Below, piece by piece: positions 8,923-17,550 of a DNA stretch of 59,329 bases. The position numbers and the translations under genes were made by a program. Within the stretch, counting starts at the first letter, position 1. Every line of letters starts with the position of its first letter. The notes beneath the pieces were generated by a model. That model searched no databases, was not told the origin of the DNA, and saw only the letters and a program-made list of their open reading frames with translations. Source of the DNA: Erysipelatoclostridium sp. An173 (lineage in GTDB: Bacteria > Bacillota_I > Bacilli_A > Erysipelotrichales > Coprobacillaceae). Location of the stretch: contig NZ_NFKR01000017.1 of assembly GCF_002160495.1 (NCBI RefSeq), positions 1 to 59,329 on the forward strand. The letters are read 5' to 3'.

Positions 8923-10125
8923 ATGCAATATTTAGATTCATTAAAAAACCGTTTTTCTAAAGAACAGCTGCTATTAATTGCAATAGCATTTAGTTTATCG
9001 ACACCTTTTTATATTTGTGTCCCTTTTTTATTAGTTGTAACAATATATTTATTGTATACCAAAAAAATTATTAATGCTTATAAAACCACCCCAAAATCCA
9101 AATATTTACTTATTTTCATGGCAATAAGTTTAATAGTATCTCTAATTTATCAAAACTGGATTGGTGTTGGTTGCCTAGCTTTAATTTTTATAGCTGTTTC
9201 ACTAATGCTATATTATCGCCAATATATCAATCAAGACACTTTTGAGTTTATTCTTGATTTATTAATTGCACTATCAGTTTTATGGGCAATATATGGATTA
9301 TATGAACAAACCCAAATTTTACAACGGCTTGGGTATGACCATTTTACCTTAAAAGTATTCAGCCGTCGAGAAAATCGTCTTAATTCAGTATTTTTCAATG
9401 CCAATTATTATGCAATGATGATTGAATTTATTATTATGATGATTGGTTATAAAATATTTGGAACTAAAGACTTAAAGAAACAAGCTTATTATTTTGTAGT
9501 AGCTTTAATTAATTTCTTTTTACTATATATGACTGGTTGTCGAACTGCATTAATCGCAACAGCTGGAGCAATGTTAGTATTTTTAATCGTTAATAAAAAT
9601 TTCCGTATTTGTTTATTAATAGCTCTTGCCTGTGTACTTTGTGGCATTTACTTTATCTTTAATCCGGAACAATTTCCACGTATTGAACGAATCTTTGACA
9701 ACTTTGCCGTTAGAATGAAAATATGGCGAGCTGCTATTACTGGTATCAAAGCTCATCCTTTATTTGGTCAAGGGCCTATGACATATATGATGATCTTTGA
9801 AAAATATCACGGTCACGTTACTCAACATGCTCATAGCGTTTATTTAGATCCTATTTTATCCTTTGGGGTAATTGGAATATCCGTGCTAGTTCCTTATGTT
9901 ATTGATAATTTTAAAAGATTAATTAAAGTATACAAAAAAAGATTAAATATTCGTTATGTTGCCTTAGTAATTTCATGTATTACTGTAATTTTGTTACACG
10001 GTACTTTAGATTACACTATTTTTTGGGTTCATACTGGTATTTTATTTTTATTACTATCTTCCTCATTTGGAATTTATGAAAACAGCGGTGATTTAGAAAG
10101 AGAAATTGAATATGAAAGAAAATAA
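8923..10125 (+). CDS. O-antigen ligase / polymerase-like membrane protein
   Basis: A 400-residue protein with about ten membrane segments. A periplasmic-type loop carries RMKIWRAAITGIKAHPLFGQ and then GHVTQHAHSVYLD (near residue 300). The pattern of Arg and His motifs around H-P-x-x-G-x-G fits Wzy_C/WaaL proteins, which join or polymerise glycans on lipid carriers at the outer face of the membrane. In a Gram-positive cell this would be a cell-wall glycopolymer. No glycosyltransferase cluster surrounds it. The next gene overlaps its end by 14 bases, so the two are likely cotranscribed. Confidence 0.75.
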   Translation: MQYLDSLKNRFSKEQLLLIAIAFSLSTPFYICVPFLLVVTIYLLYTKKIINAYKTTPKSKYLLIFMAISLIVSLIYQNWIGVGCLALIFIAVSLMLYYRQYINQDTFEFILDLLIALSVLWAIYGLYEQTQILQRLGYDHFTLKVFSRRENRLNSVFFNANYYAMMIEFIIMMIGYKIFGTKDLKKQAYYFVVALINFFLLYMTGCRTALIATAGAMLVFLIVNKNFRICLLIALACVLCGIYFIFNPEQFPRIERIFDNFAVRMKIWRAAITGIKAHPLFGQGPMTYMMIFEKYHGHVTQHAHSVYLDPILSFGVIGISVLVPYVIDNFKRLIKVYKKRLNIRYVALVISCITVILLHGTLDYTIFWVHTGILFLLLSSSFGIYENSGDLEREIEYERK

Positions 10126-10846
10126 ATATGATAACCTTGTGTTTTTTAATAAATATCTACAAATGAATCGCTCAATAAACGGTTTAGATGGTGCTGGTGA
10201 ATGGCATGAACTTAAAAAAATTCTTCCAGATTTTCATGATAAAAAAGTTCTTGATTTAGGCTGTGGTTTTGGCTGGCATTGTAAATACGCCAGCGATAAT
10301 GGAGCCATATATGTTTTAGGAACAGATATTTCTAAAAGGATGTTACAAAAAGCCCAGGAAATTAATAGTGCTGATAATATTGAATATCAGCAAATTGCAA
10401 TGGAAGATTTAAACTTATCGAAAGAAAGTTTTGATATTATTTTGAGTTCTTTAGCTTTCCATTATGTTGAAGACTTTGTTTCTTTAATAAAAAATATTTA
10501 TAACTGGTTAAAACCAGGTGGTGATTTTGTTTTTTCAGTAGAACATCCAATATTTACATCAGCTGGATCTCAAGACTGGTATTATGATGATAATGGTGAA
10601 ATATTACATTTCCCAGTTGATAATTATTATTATGAAGGTAAAAGAGAGGCAATTTTTTTAGATGAAAAAGTAACTAAATATCATCGTACTTTAACAACAT
10701 ATATTGAAACTCTTTTAAATAATGGCTTTTTATTAACTAACATCGTTGAACCACAACCACCTGAAGAAATGATGGATCTTCCAGGCATGAAAGATGAAAT
10801 GCGTCGACCAATGATGTTATTAATCGCTTGTAAAAAACCGCTTTAA
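10112..10846 (+). CDS. Class I SAM-dependent methyltransferase
   Basis: A soluble protein of 244 residues. Motif I is VLDLGCGFGWHCKYA (near residue 46), followed by GTDISKRML and the motif IV region DIILSSLAFHYV, then a loop typical of UbiE/COQ5-like enzymes (LKPGGDFVFSVEHP). It methylates an unknown small molecule. I choose the ATG at 10112; a TTG at 10106 is in frame. Overlap with the preceding membrane gene suggests coupled translation, but a functional link is only inference. Confidence 0.8.
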   Translation: MKENKYDNLVFFNKYLQMNRSINGLDGAGEWHELKKILPDFHDKKVLDLGCGFGWHCKYASDNGAIYVLGTDISKRMLQKAQEINSADNIEYQQIAMEDLNLSKESFDIILSSLAFHYVEDFVSLIKNIYNWLKPGGDFVFSVEHPIFTSAGSQDWYYDDNGEILHFPVDNYYYEGKREAIFLDEKVTKYHRTLTTYIETLLNNGFLLTNIVEPQPPEEMMDLPGMKDEMRRPMMLLIACKKPL

Positions 10847-10850
10847 AAAT

Positions 10851-10880
10851 GGAGACTGATTTATATCAGCCTCCTATTTT
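10851..10880. terminator. Terminator between convergent genes
   Basis: GGAGACTGA (10851-10859) and TCAGCCTCC (10866-10874) form a stem with one mismatch, followed by a T-rich tract. It ends the methyltransferase transcript. Confidence 0.8.
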
Positions 10881-10885
10881 TATAT

Positions 10886-11059
10886 TTAATAAAAATCTTC
10901 AATTTTTACTTTATCACTAATACCAACAATCGTCATCCAAATAACGCTAAATAAAATCAATCCTAATAACCAAAGAGGTACTCCACAAATTATAGTATCT
11001 CTAACCATCAATTCTAATACTATAAATAAGCCTATTGCAATTAACGCGATCCTGTTCAT
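10886..11059 (-). CDS. Small hydrophobic protein, 57 residues
   Basis: A short frame with a strong GGAGG eight bases before its ATG. It reads MNRIALIAIGLFIVLEL, a short basic loop (MVRD), then a second hydrophobic stretch CGVPLWLLGLILFSVIWMT and an acidic tail ending IEDFY. Two membrane segments are predicted. I recognise no family. The clean ribosome site, the lack of stops and the position directly before a terminator support a real gene. It stands alone. Confidence 0.65.
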   Translation of the reverse strand: MNRIALIAIGLFIVLELMVRDTIICGVPLWLLGLILFSVIWMTIVGISDKVKIEDFY

Positions 11060-11156
11060 AATAAGCCTCCTTCATTTTCAATTATATCTTATTCTTTATA
11101 TATATTCGATAATACCACTAATATGTTAAATAAATATTAAATTTTCTCTAGAAATA

Positions 11157-11187
11157 GAAAATGACAGTAAATATTACTGTCATTTTC
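11157..11187 (-). terminator. Perfect 14-bp hairpin
   Basis: GAAAATGACAGTAA (11157-11170) and TTACTGTCATTTTC (11174-11187) are perfect inverted repeats with a 3-base loop. It lies downstream of the small membrane gene at 11326-11505 and may end its transcript, though the following tract is only moderately T-rich. Confidence 0.6.
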
Positions 11188-11325
11188 AAGATTGGAAAGT
11201 TACTCAAAATATATAGGTATAAATTGCATAAAAGGACTAAAACATTATCTTTATACCTACGTTTATTTTACAATAATTTTTATAATCTAAAATCTAATTT
11301 GTCTTAAATGTTTGTTAATTTTTAT

Positions 11326-11505
11326 TTACTTAGTTTCACCTTTAAACGCCAAATAAATAACGCCTAACATAAATGGTATCAATAATACTAATGCTATACT
11401 AGGCAGATTAGTTTTTTCACTACCTGTATAAGCGAAAATATTTGACATATTAGTCCCAATTGTCATCAATCCTGTTAATAATCCCATTCCTACTCTTTTT
11501 TTCAT
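11326..11505 (-). CDS. Small secreted or membrane protein with C-terminal anchor-like tail
   Basis: Starting at the ATG at 11505 (AGGTG six bases before it) the protein has 59 residues. A basic N-terminus (KKRVG) and hydrophobic run ending in an Ala resemble a signal peptide; then YTGSEKTN, a hydrophobic segment LPSIALVLLIPFMLGVIYLAF and a charged end. The layout (T-G motif, hydrophobic stretch, positive tail) recalls a sorting signal, but no true LPxTG is present. Longer starts at 11511 and 11514 are possible. Function unknown. Confidence 0.55.
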   Translation of the reverse strand: MKKRVGMGLLTGLMTIGTNMSNIFAYTGSEKTNLPSIALVLLIPFMLGVIYLAFKGETK

Positions 11506-11581
11506 CTTCATCACCTACAGCTTTTATTATATTTAAAAACAGTATTTAAAATAGACAAAGACAATTAAGTTTATGTAAATA

Positions 11582-12355
11582 TTATCCTAAGGCAACATCC
11601 AAGATCATCATAATAACAAACCCAATGGCAAAACCGATTGTTGCAAGATTACTATGTTCTCCCTGAGAAGCTTCTGGTATTAATTCTTCAACTACAACAT
11701 AAATCATTGCTCCAGCTGCAAAAGCTAATAAATATGGCAAAATTGGTACCATCTTAGAAGCAAATAGAATAGTTATAACAGCACCTGCTGGTTCAACAAT
11801 ACCTGATAACAGTCCATAAAGAAAAGAACGATTTTTTGATAAGCCACTAGCTTTTAATGGCATTGAAATTATAGCTCCTTCAGGAAAATTTTGTATCGCT
11901 ATACCGATTGATAAAGCAATCGCTCCAGCAAAAGTTATGTCTTGATTCCCAGAAAGAAACCCAGCAAATAACACTCCTACTGCCATTCCTTCTGGTAGAT
12001 TATGCATTGTAACTGCTAATATTAACATTGTTGTTTTTTTCAAATGACTTTTAGGTCCTTCAGCTTTATTATCTAAATGCATATGCGGAATCATATGATC
12101 TAAAAATAACAAAAATAAAATTCCTAACATAAAACCAATCGCTGCTGGTAAAAATGATAATTTTCCCATTGAAGCCGACATTTCCATCGCTGGAATCAAC
12201 AATGACCAGACCGATGCAGCAACCATGACTCCTGAAGCAAAGCCAAGTAACAGCTTTAGTACATAATTATTGATTTTATCTTTCATAAAATATACACAGG
12301 CAGCACCGGCAGTAGTTCCAAAAAACGGAATTAGAATTCCCCAAAATATTTCCAT
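11582..12355 (-). CDS. ZIP-family divalent metal transporter
   Basis: A 257-residue, eight-helix membrane protein. Helix 4 carries HNLPEGMAVGV (near residue 118) and helix 5 NFPEGAIISMPL (near 160), the two metal-binding motifs that define ZIP carriers; a His-containing loop (DHMIPHMHLDN) lies between helices 3 and 4. It brings zinc, iron or manganese into the cytosol. It is a single gene; no metal regulator or box is visible beside it. Confidence 0.88.
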   Translation of the reverse strand: MEIFWGILIPFFGTTAGAACVYFMKDKINNYVLKLLLGFASGVMVAASVWSLLIPAMEMSASMGKLSFLPAAIGFMLGILFLLFLDHMIPHMHLDNKAEGPKSHLKKTTMLILAVTMHNLPEGMAVGVLFAGFLSGNQDITFAGAIALSIGIAIQNFPEGAIISMPLKASGLSKNRSFLYGLLSGIVEPAGAVITILFASKMVPILPYLLAFAAGAMIYVVVEELIPEASQGEHSNLATIGFAIGFVIMMILDVALG

Positions 12356-12495
12356 ATTACATTCCTCACTTATTAATTTTTATCATCTTATATATAATCT
12401 CCAATATCTAAATAACGGAAAATAATTAAACTATATTTTGGCTATATTCTAGCTTATCCGATTTTTACATGCAATTTATATGATAATAAATCATT

Positions 12496-12936
12496 TTACT
12501 CATCAATTACTGATGTACAATGAGGACATCTTGAAGCTTCAATATTTATCTCTTCTTTACAAAAAGGACATATTTTTACTTTAGCTTCAGCTTTATTTTC
12601 TTCACCAATTTTTGCTTTAATACTTTCATTAATTGAATTAACTAACTTTATCAAAGCAAAAAGAATAAACGCAACTATTAAAAAATTAATTACTGCCGTA
12701 ATAAAACTGCCATAAGCTAATACCGGAGCATTTTTACCACTCCCTAAAACTAATTTTAAATTTGAAAAATCAACACCACCAAATATTCCTAATATCGGTG
12801 TAATAATATCATTATTTAAAGAAGTAACAATTGTGGTAAAAGAACCCCCAATAATTACCCCAACAGCCATATCAATTACATTACCTCTAGTAATAAATTT
12901 CTTAAATTCTTCAATAAGATTTTTTCCTCTTTTCAT
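12496..12936 (-). CDS. mscL: Large-conductance mechanosensitive channel with zinc ribbon
   Basis: The N-terminus (LIEEFKKFITRGNVIDMAVG) and GVIIGGSFTTIVTSL are the highly conserved first helix of MscL, which opens under membrane tension during osmotic downshock. The second helix and a charged tail follow. The protein ends with CPFCKEEINIEASRCPHCTS, a four-Cys zinc ribbon, making it a little longer than most MscL. Two ATGs (12939, 12936) are possible behind AGGAGG; I use the second. Confidence 0.92.
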   Translation of the reverse strand: MKRGKNLIEEFKKFITRGNVIDMAVGVIIGGSFTTIVTSLNNDIITPILGIFGGVDFSNLKLVLGSGKNAPVLAYGSFITAVINFLIVAFILFALIKLVNSINESIKAKIGEENKAEAKVKICPFCKEEINIEASRCPHCTSVIDE

Positions 12937-13027
12937 CATCTAACCTCCTAATAAATACATTAAAACAAAAAATGTCTATTTTAGTCAATTAAGTAAACAA
13001 AAAAGTAACTATGACAAACATAGTTAC

Positions 13028-14935
13028 TTAAAGATAAACACTTAAACATTTTTGTTTAAAAGCAAACACTGATAACAAATATGCCAGATAAAAGATAACT
13101 AGTATTATTAATGCACTAACAACATTTATAATAAATAAATCTGTTTGCATTGTATTGGCAAGTGCCTGAACTGAAAAGCAGGAAGTAATTACCATTAATA
13201 CAAATGGACAATAATAAGCAAAGCGAATTTCATTTTTAATTGATTTTGATAATACTCGATCACTAATGCCCATTTTTCTTAAAATCTGATAACGTTCACG
13301 GTCTTCATAAGCTTCATTGCTAACCTTCATAAAAATAATACTACCACTAGCTAAAATAAAGACAATAAATAAGAAAATACAAATAGAATAAGTAACACGA
13401 ACCCAGGCAATATCACTATATAAAGGATCAAGCGCTACATAACCAACAGCTCCTCCTTCACTTTCAACTAAAGAATCTAAATATCCAATTGATGCCTGAT
13501 AATTATTAGGATCAGCAATTTTATAATTATAAATATTTATTTCGTTACTTGTTGTTTGTAATTGTTTATAGACATTATCATTTACAACATAAGTATTAAT
13601 ATTTTCTTGAAGAATTCCTAAATAAGATGTATTAGTTTCATCTACTATTTGATATTCCTGGTTTTTAATGGTAATAGTTGGATTACTTACTGGATCAGAA
13701 ATATCTATTAAATATAATCGGGTTAATTGAATTACTTGATTATCATTTAACTCTGGTAAATCAAAATCAATATTAGCTTTTTTAGCCAGTTGTTTTAATT
13801 GACTATATGACACGATTCCATTAGCAGTATATGTGTACTTACTACTTACATCTTCATCGTTTAAAGATAGCATTGTATATGAATTAGAAAATTCTACTTC
13901 ATTAGTTTTAGAGATTTCATCAGCTATTTGTTTTTCATCTAACTGTTTACTAGCTGTAATTGTATAATTATAAGTATCTCTAAAATGAGCAATACCGTCA
14001 TAGCGTTCTTTCATTGCAAATGCAGTAGCTAAAACAGTTACTGAACAAATCATTAAAATCGTTACAATCGCATAAGTACGGTAATTCTTTTTTAATCTAA
14101 AGGCGATATTATTAACCCATAATGTTCTTTGTTTTTGATATAGATATTTTTTATTACCTATTAATTTATAGATTACAAATGGAATAACACCATCATACAA
14201 AAAGTAAATACCCACGATTACTAAAACAACTGCATAAAGAATATACATAAATGATGTTAGATCACCAACCTGCAATGCACAGTAGTAACCAGCAATCAAC
14301 AATATCATACCTATTATTGCTTTAATAGTAGCCAAAATACCATTAGTAACCTTTAGTTCATTTTGTTTAGAAGCAGATAGCATTTCTACAACACTGCTTT
14401 TTACAATATTGATATATCCTTTAATGATCATTATCGCAAAAATAACTATAAACAAACTAATCGAAATTATAAATGGTGCTAAAGTTAATTTAAATGATAC
14501 ATCAACACTAATGTTAGAAAGAGCTAATAAAATCATTGTAAACAATTTAGAAAAAATTATCCCGGTTCCAATTCCAATTATTAATGATAATAAAGCTACT
14601 AAACTAATTTCAATTACATACATTTTACCAATCTTACCATTGTCTAGTCCCATAAATGTAAAGATTCCAATTTCTTTTTTTCGCTGTGCTAAAAAGACAT
14701 TTGTAGCATACCAGATAAAGAAAAAGACAAAGATAACAAATACAATCGAAATAACTTCAATAATAGTTGTAATATAATCACTATTTCGATCTTTTAATAC
14801 ATCCATTGCTCCTGAAAAAGCAATATTTTGAAAATTAAAGAAAACGAAAATCGAAAACGATAATGAAATAATTAATGACACATAATTTTTAATACTTCTT
14901 TTAAAATTAGAATACGCTAGTTTAAATAAACTCAT
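13028..14935 (-). CDS. BceB-like ABC transporter permease (FtsX domain)
   Basis: A 635-residue permease with about ten membrane segments. The N-terminus MSLFKLAYSNFKRSIKNYV and the FtsX segment FLAQRKKEIGIFTFMGLDNG (near residue 83) match Bce-type permeases; a large extracellular domain (residues about 310-510) holds the peptide-sensing region. The final FtsX repeat has YEDRERYQILRKMG. Its start overlaps the ATPase stop by 4 bases (ATGA). In the BceAB family this protein frees lipid II-cycle intermediates from antimicrobial peptides and signals to the kinase. The drug recognised here is unknown. Confidence 0.88.
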   Translation of the reverse strand: MSLFKLAYSNFKRSIKNYVSLIISLSFSIFVFFNFQNIAFSGAMDVLKDRNSDYITTIIEVISIVFVIFVFFFIWYATNVFLAQRKKEIGIFTFMGLDNGKIGKMYVIEISLVALLSLIIGIGTGIIFSKLFTMILLALSNISVDVSFKLTLAPFIISISLFIVIFAIMIIKGYINIVKSSVVEMLSASKQNELKVTNGILATIKAIIGMILLIAGYYCALQVGDLTSFMYILYAVVLVIVGIYFLYDGVIPFVIYKLIGNKKYLYQKQRTLWVNNIAFRLKKNYRTYAIVTILMICSVTVLATAFAMKERYDGIAHFRDTYNYTITASKQLDEKQIADEISKTNEVEFSNSYTMLSLNDEDVSSKYTYTANGIVSYSQLKQLAKKANIDFDLPELNDNQVIQLTRLYLIDISDPVSNPTITIKNQEYQIVDETNTSYLGILQENINTYVVNDNVYKQLQTTSNEINIYNYKIADPNNYQASIGYLDSLVESEGGAVGYVALDPLYSDIAWVRVTYSICIFLFIVFILASGSIIFMKVSNEAYEDRERYQILRKMGISDRVLSKSIKNEIRFAYYCPFVLMVITSCFSVQALANTMQTDLFIINVVSALIILVIFYLAYLLSVFAFKQKCLSVYL

Positions 14936-15687
14936 TGTTGGTCACTTCCCATCGAAGCTAATAAACTTAATATTTCATCATAGAATTGTTCTCGTTTACC
15001 AGTATGATTCAAGCGACATTTAATTGATCCATCACTTAAAAAATATACCTGTTTAGCATAGCTGGCACTATAAGCATCGTGAGTAACCATTAAAATAGTA
15101 GCATTACCACGTTCATTAGCATTTTTTAATGATACTAATAAATCTTTACTAGATTTAGAATCAAGGGCTCCGGTTGGTTCATCTGCAAAAATTATTCGAG
15201 GATTAGTAATTAAAGCTCTGGCACTAGCTCCTCTTTGTTTTTGACCACCAGATAATTGATAAGGATATTTGTTTAAATGATTACTTAAGCCAAATAATTC
15301 CGCCATTGCTTTAGTTCGAGCAATTGCTTCAGTATTTTTGACCCCGTTTAAACTAAGTGGTAAAGCAATATTATCAGCCAAAGTCATATTATCTAATAAA
15401 TTATAGTCTTGAAAAATAAAACCTATTTTCTCTTGTCTAATTTTTGATAAGCGTTTATTACTAACATTACTGACATCTTCACCATCAATAATAATCTGAC
15501 CATGAGTAGGTTTATCTAACGTTGAGATCATATTTAATAATGTTGATTTACCTGCCCCTGAGGGTCCCATAATAGCAATAAAGTCATTTTCATAAATATC
15601 TAGATTAATGTTTTTTAATACTTTCGTTTGATAATCTTTACCGCCATAACTTTTGACGAGATTTTTAATTTCAACTACTTTTTTCAT
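14932..15687 (-). CDS. BceA-like ABC transporter ATPase
   Basis: A 251-residue ATPase: Walker A GPSGAGKST (near 40), Q-loop FQDYNLLDNMT, signature LSGGQKQRGA (near 144), Walker B IIFADEPTGALDS and H-loop VTHDAYSAS. These are typical of the MacB/BceA group that powers FtsX-type permeases. GGAGGA lies before the ATG. It is the first gene of the transporter operon and is preceded by a candidate response-regulator site. Confidence 0.9.
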   Translation of the reverse strand: MKKVVEIKNLVKSYGGKDYQTKVLKNINLDIYENDFIAIMGPSGAGKSTLLNMISTLDKPTHGQIIIDGEDVSNVSNKRLSKIRQEKIGFIFQDYNLLDNMTLADNIALPLSLNGVKNTEAIARTKAMAELFGLSNHLNKYPYQLSGGQKQRGASARALITNPRIIFADEPTGALDSKSSKDLLVSLKNANERGNATILMVTHDAYSASYAKQVYFLSDGSIKCRLNHTGKREQFYDEILSLLASMGSDQQ

Positions 15688-15714
15688 ATCAAGTCCTCCT
15701 TAGATTACAACTTA

Positions 15715-15759
15715 ATTGTATCAAGTTGAACTCCAAAAATCCTAACAGCTATCTAACAG
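15715..15759 (-). promoter_or_regulatory. Promoter with direct-repeat operator for the Bce-like transporter
   Basis: On the minus strand the -10 element is TACAAT (15715-15720). Where the -35 should lie there is no consensus. Instead two identical heptamers (plus strand CTAACAG, 15742-15748 and 15753-15759) repeat with an 11-base period, one helical turn. That is the usual spacing of OmpR-family activators, so the neighbouring response regulator is the likely ligand. Confidence 0.55.
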
Positions 15760-15783
15760 TTAATTTGCTAATCTTACATTTTC

Positions 15784-16773
15784 TTAATCTAAGAAAAAAT
15801 AATCCCGATTATCTTTAAACTTAATAAAAAAACGAGTTCCCGTATGAAAATTTTGATCAACTTGAACCTCAATATTCAACTTTTTAGCAATATCTTTAAC
15901 AAAATATAATCCCATTCCGGTAGAACGATAATCACCATCTCTTAAGTTGCTGCCTACAAAACCACGATCAAATATGTATGGCATATCTTCCTTACTGATG
16001 CCAATTCCATTATCTTCTACAACTAAGGTTATTGCATCATTTTCAATGATTTTAAATATTAAACAAGGACTTTCTTGACAATATTTAATTGAATTTGCAA
16101 TAAACTGATCAAGCATATATGTTAACCAGCGACGATCATTGTAAACATAAATATCATCAAATTGGATATCGATACTAAAATGCTTGTTGATTAAAAAATA
16201 TGATTGATGTTTTATTGCTTCTTTAATTACTTGGGTTAACTGGATTCGTTCTATTTTTATATCATTTTCAGGATTTTTTAATTTACTGCTCATGAGCATA
16301 GTATTTAAAAGCAGTTGTAATCTTTCAATAGTTTCTCGAATATCTTTTTTTAAAAAAACATTTTCATTACGCTCATTCATTAATCTTAATGATGCAAGTG
16401 GTAATTTGGCTTCATGTGACCATTTTGAAATATAGTCCGATAAATCTTGAATTTGATTATTTAAATAATTTATTTTTTGTTCATAGTATTTTTGATTATG
16501 TGCAAATATATTAACTATCTGCTTACTACAAACTAAGTTTAATTCTTCTTTGTCAACTAATTGCCGTTTTTCTAATCTAACTAATCGTAAATACTTTAAA
16601 TAATCAAAAATAATTACAACAATTAAAAGAAAACATAAAATTATATCTAAATAAATTAAATCTTCCAAAAATAGGCGACTGCCACAAAGTAAAATAAAAT
16701 AGATATTAATAAAAGCAATAACACTAATAGCAAATAAAATTTTCAAGCCGGTTTTCTTTAAATAATTAATCAA
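15784..16773 (-). CDS. BceS-like sensor histidine kinase
   Basis: Two membrane helices in the first 60 residues with a very short outside loop, so it belongs to the intramembrane-sensing kinases that listen through a Bce permease. The phosphorylated His is in SKWSHEAKLPLASL; N-, G1- and G2-box motifs are FIANSIKYC, VVEDNGIGIS and STGMGLYFV. I place the start at a TTG (16773), behind AAAGGAG and overlapping the regulator by 8 bases; a GTG at 16818 gives 15 more residues. Expressed with the response regulator. Confidence 0.85.
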   Translation of the reverse strand: MINYLKKTGLKILFAISVIAFINIYFILLCGSRLFLEDLIYLDIILCFLLIVVIIFDYLKYLRLVRLEKRQLVDKEELNLVCSKQIVNIFAHNQKYYEQKINYLNNQIQDLSDYISKWSHEAKLPLASLRLMNERNENVFLKKDIRETIERLQLLLNTMLMSSKLKNPENDIKIERIQLTQVIKEAIKHQSYFLINKHFSIDIQFDDIYVYNDRRWLTYMLDQFIANSIKYCQESPCLIFKIIENDAITLVVEDNGIGISKEDMPYIFDRGFVGSNLRDGDYRSTGMGLYFVKDIAKKLNIEVQVDQNFHTGTRFFIKFKDNRDYFFLD

Positions 16774-17437
16774 TATAGTAACCAACTCCTTTTTTTGTTT
16801 TGATAACCTCTTGTCCACTCATTAATTCTTTTAATTTATTACGTAATCTTGAAATATGAACCGATAAAGTTGCATCTGTTACAAATTCATCTGTATTCCA
16901 TAAAACCATCATCAATTGTTCCCGACTAACACAATTACCACGGTGTTCTAATAATGTTGTCATAATTTTACTTTCTGATTTAGTTAACTCTAAAACCTGA
17001 TCATTATGAATTAATCGACCACTTAATAAATCATAGCAGGTATCATCATCTAAATATTCTTTTTCTAATTGTTTATATTCATATGTTCTTCTTAGCATTG
17101 CTTTAATTTTGACTAATAATACTTCTAAATCAAAAGGTTTTTCAATATAATCATCACCACCAGCTGATAATGCCATTATTTTATCAGCATTTTGTTCACG
17201 ACTAGAAATAAACAAAATCGGTACTGTTGATGTATTTCTAATCTTTTGACACCAATAAAAACCATCATAATATGGTAAATTGATATCTAATAAAATTAAA
17301 TCTGGTGCATATTTTAAACATTGTCTATCTACATGTTTAAAATCAATATCAGCTTTTACTTGAAAATCCCATTTTTTAAGTAATAATTCTAGCTCCCGCG
17401 CTAAAACAGGATCATCTTCAACAATCATTATTTTCAT
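16766..17437 (-). CDS. OmpR-family response regulator (BceR-like)
   Basis: The receiver domain starts KIMIVEDDPVLARELE, with the acceptor Asp in LILLDINLPYYDG (near residue 51) and the conserved Lys in YIEKPF. A winged-helix DNA-binding domain follows (LTKSESKIMTTLLEHRG, then SVHISRLRNKLK). It should activate the transporter operon in answer to its kinase. Several start codons are clustered (17446, 17440, 17437) behind AGGGG; I use 17437. Confidence 0.88.
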   Translation of the reverse strand: MKIMIVEDDPVLARELELLLKKWDFQVKADIDFKHVDRQCLKYAPDLILLDINLPYYDGFYWCQKIRNTSTVPILFISSREQNADKIMALSAGGDDYIEKPFDLEVLLVKIKAMLRRTYEYKQLEKEYLDDDTCYDLLSGRLIHNDQVLELTKSESKIMTTLLEHRGNCVSREQLMMVLWNTDEFVTDATLSVHISRLRNKLKELMSGQEVIKTKKGVGYYID

Positions 17438-17516
17438 CATTATCACCCCTATATAAAATTATTATATATCGCTAATTTAAAAATTAATATTAAAATATCC
17501 AATCTAACAAAAATGT

Positions 17517-17550
17517 TATAAAAAAATACTAAGTCATTAAACTTAGTATT
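17517..17550 (-). terminator. Terminator of the GDPD gene
   Basis: AATACTAAGT (17525-17534) pairs with ACTTAGTATT (17541-17550), with a U-run on the minus transcript. Confidence 0.85.

Noticed and set aside
14409-14777. Plus-strand 122-codon frame inside the Bce-like permease
   Set aside because: Antisense to a clear FtsX-family gene and rich in Ile and Asn only because of the opposite frame.
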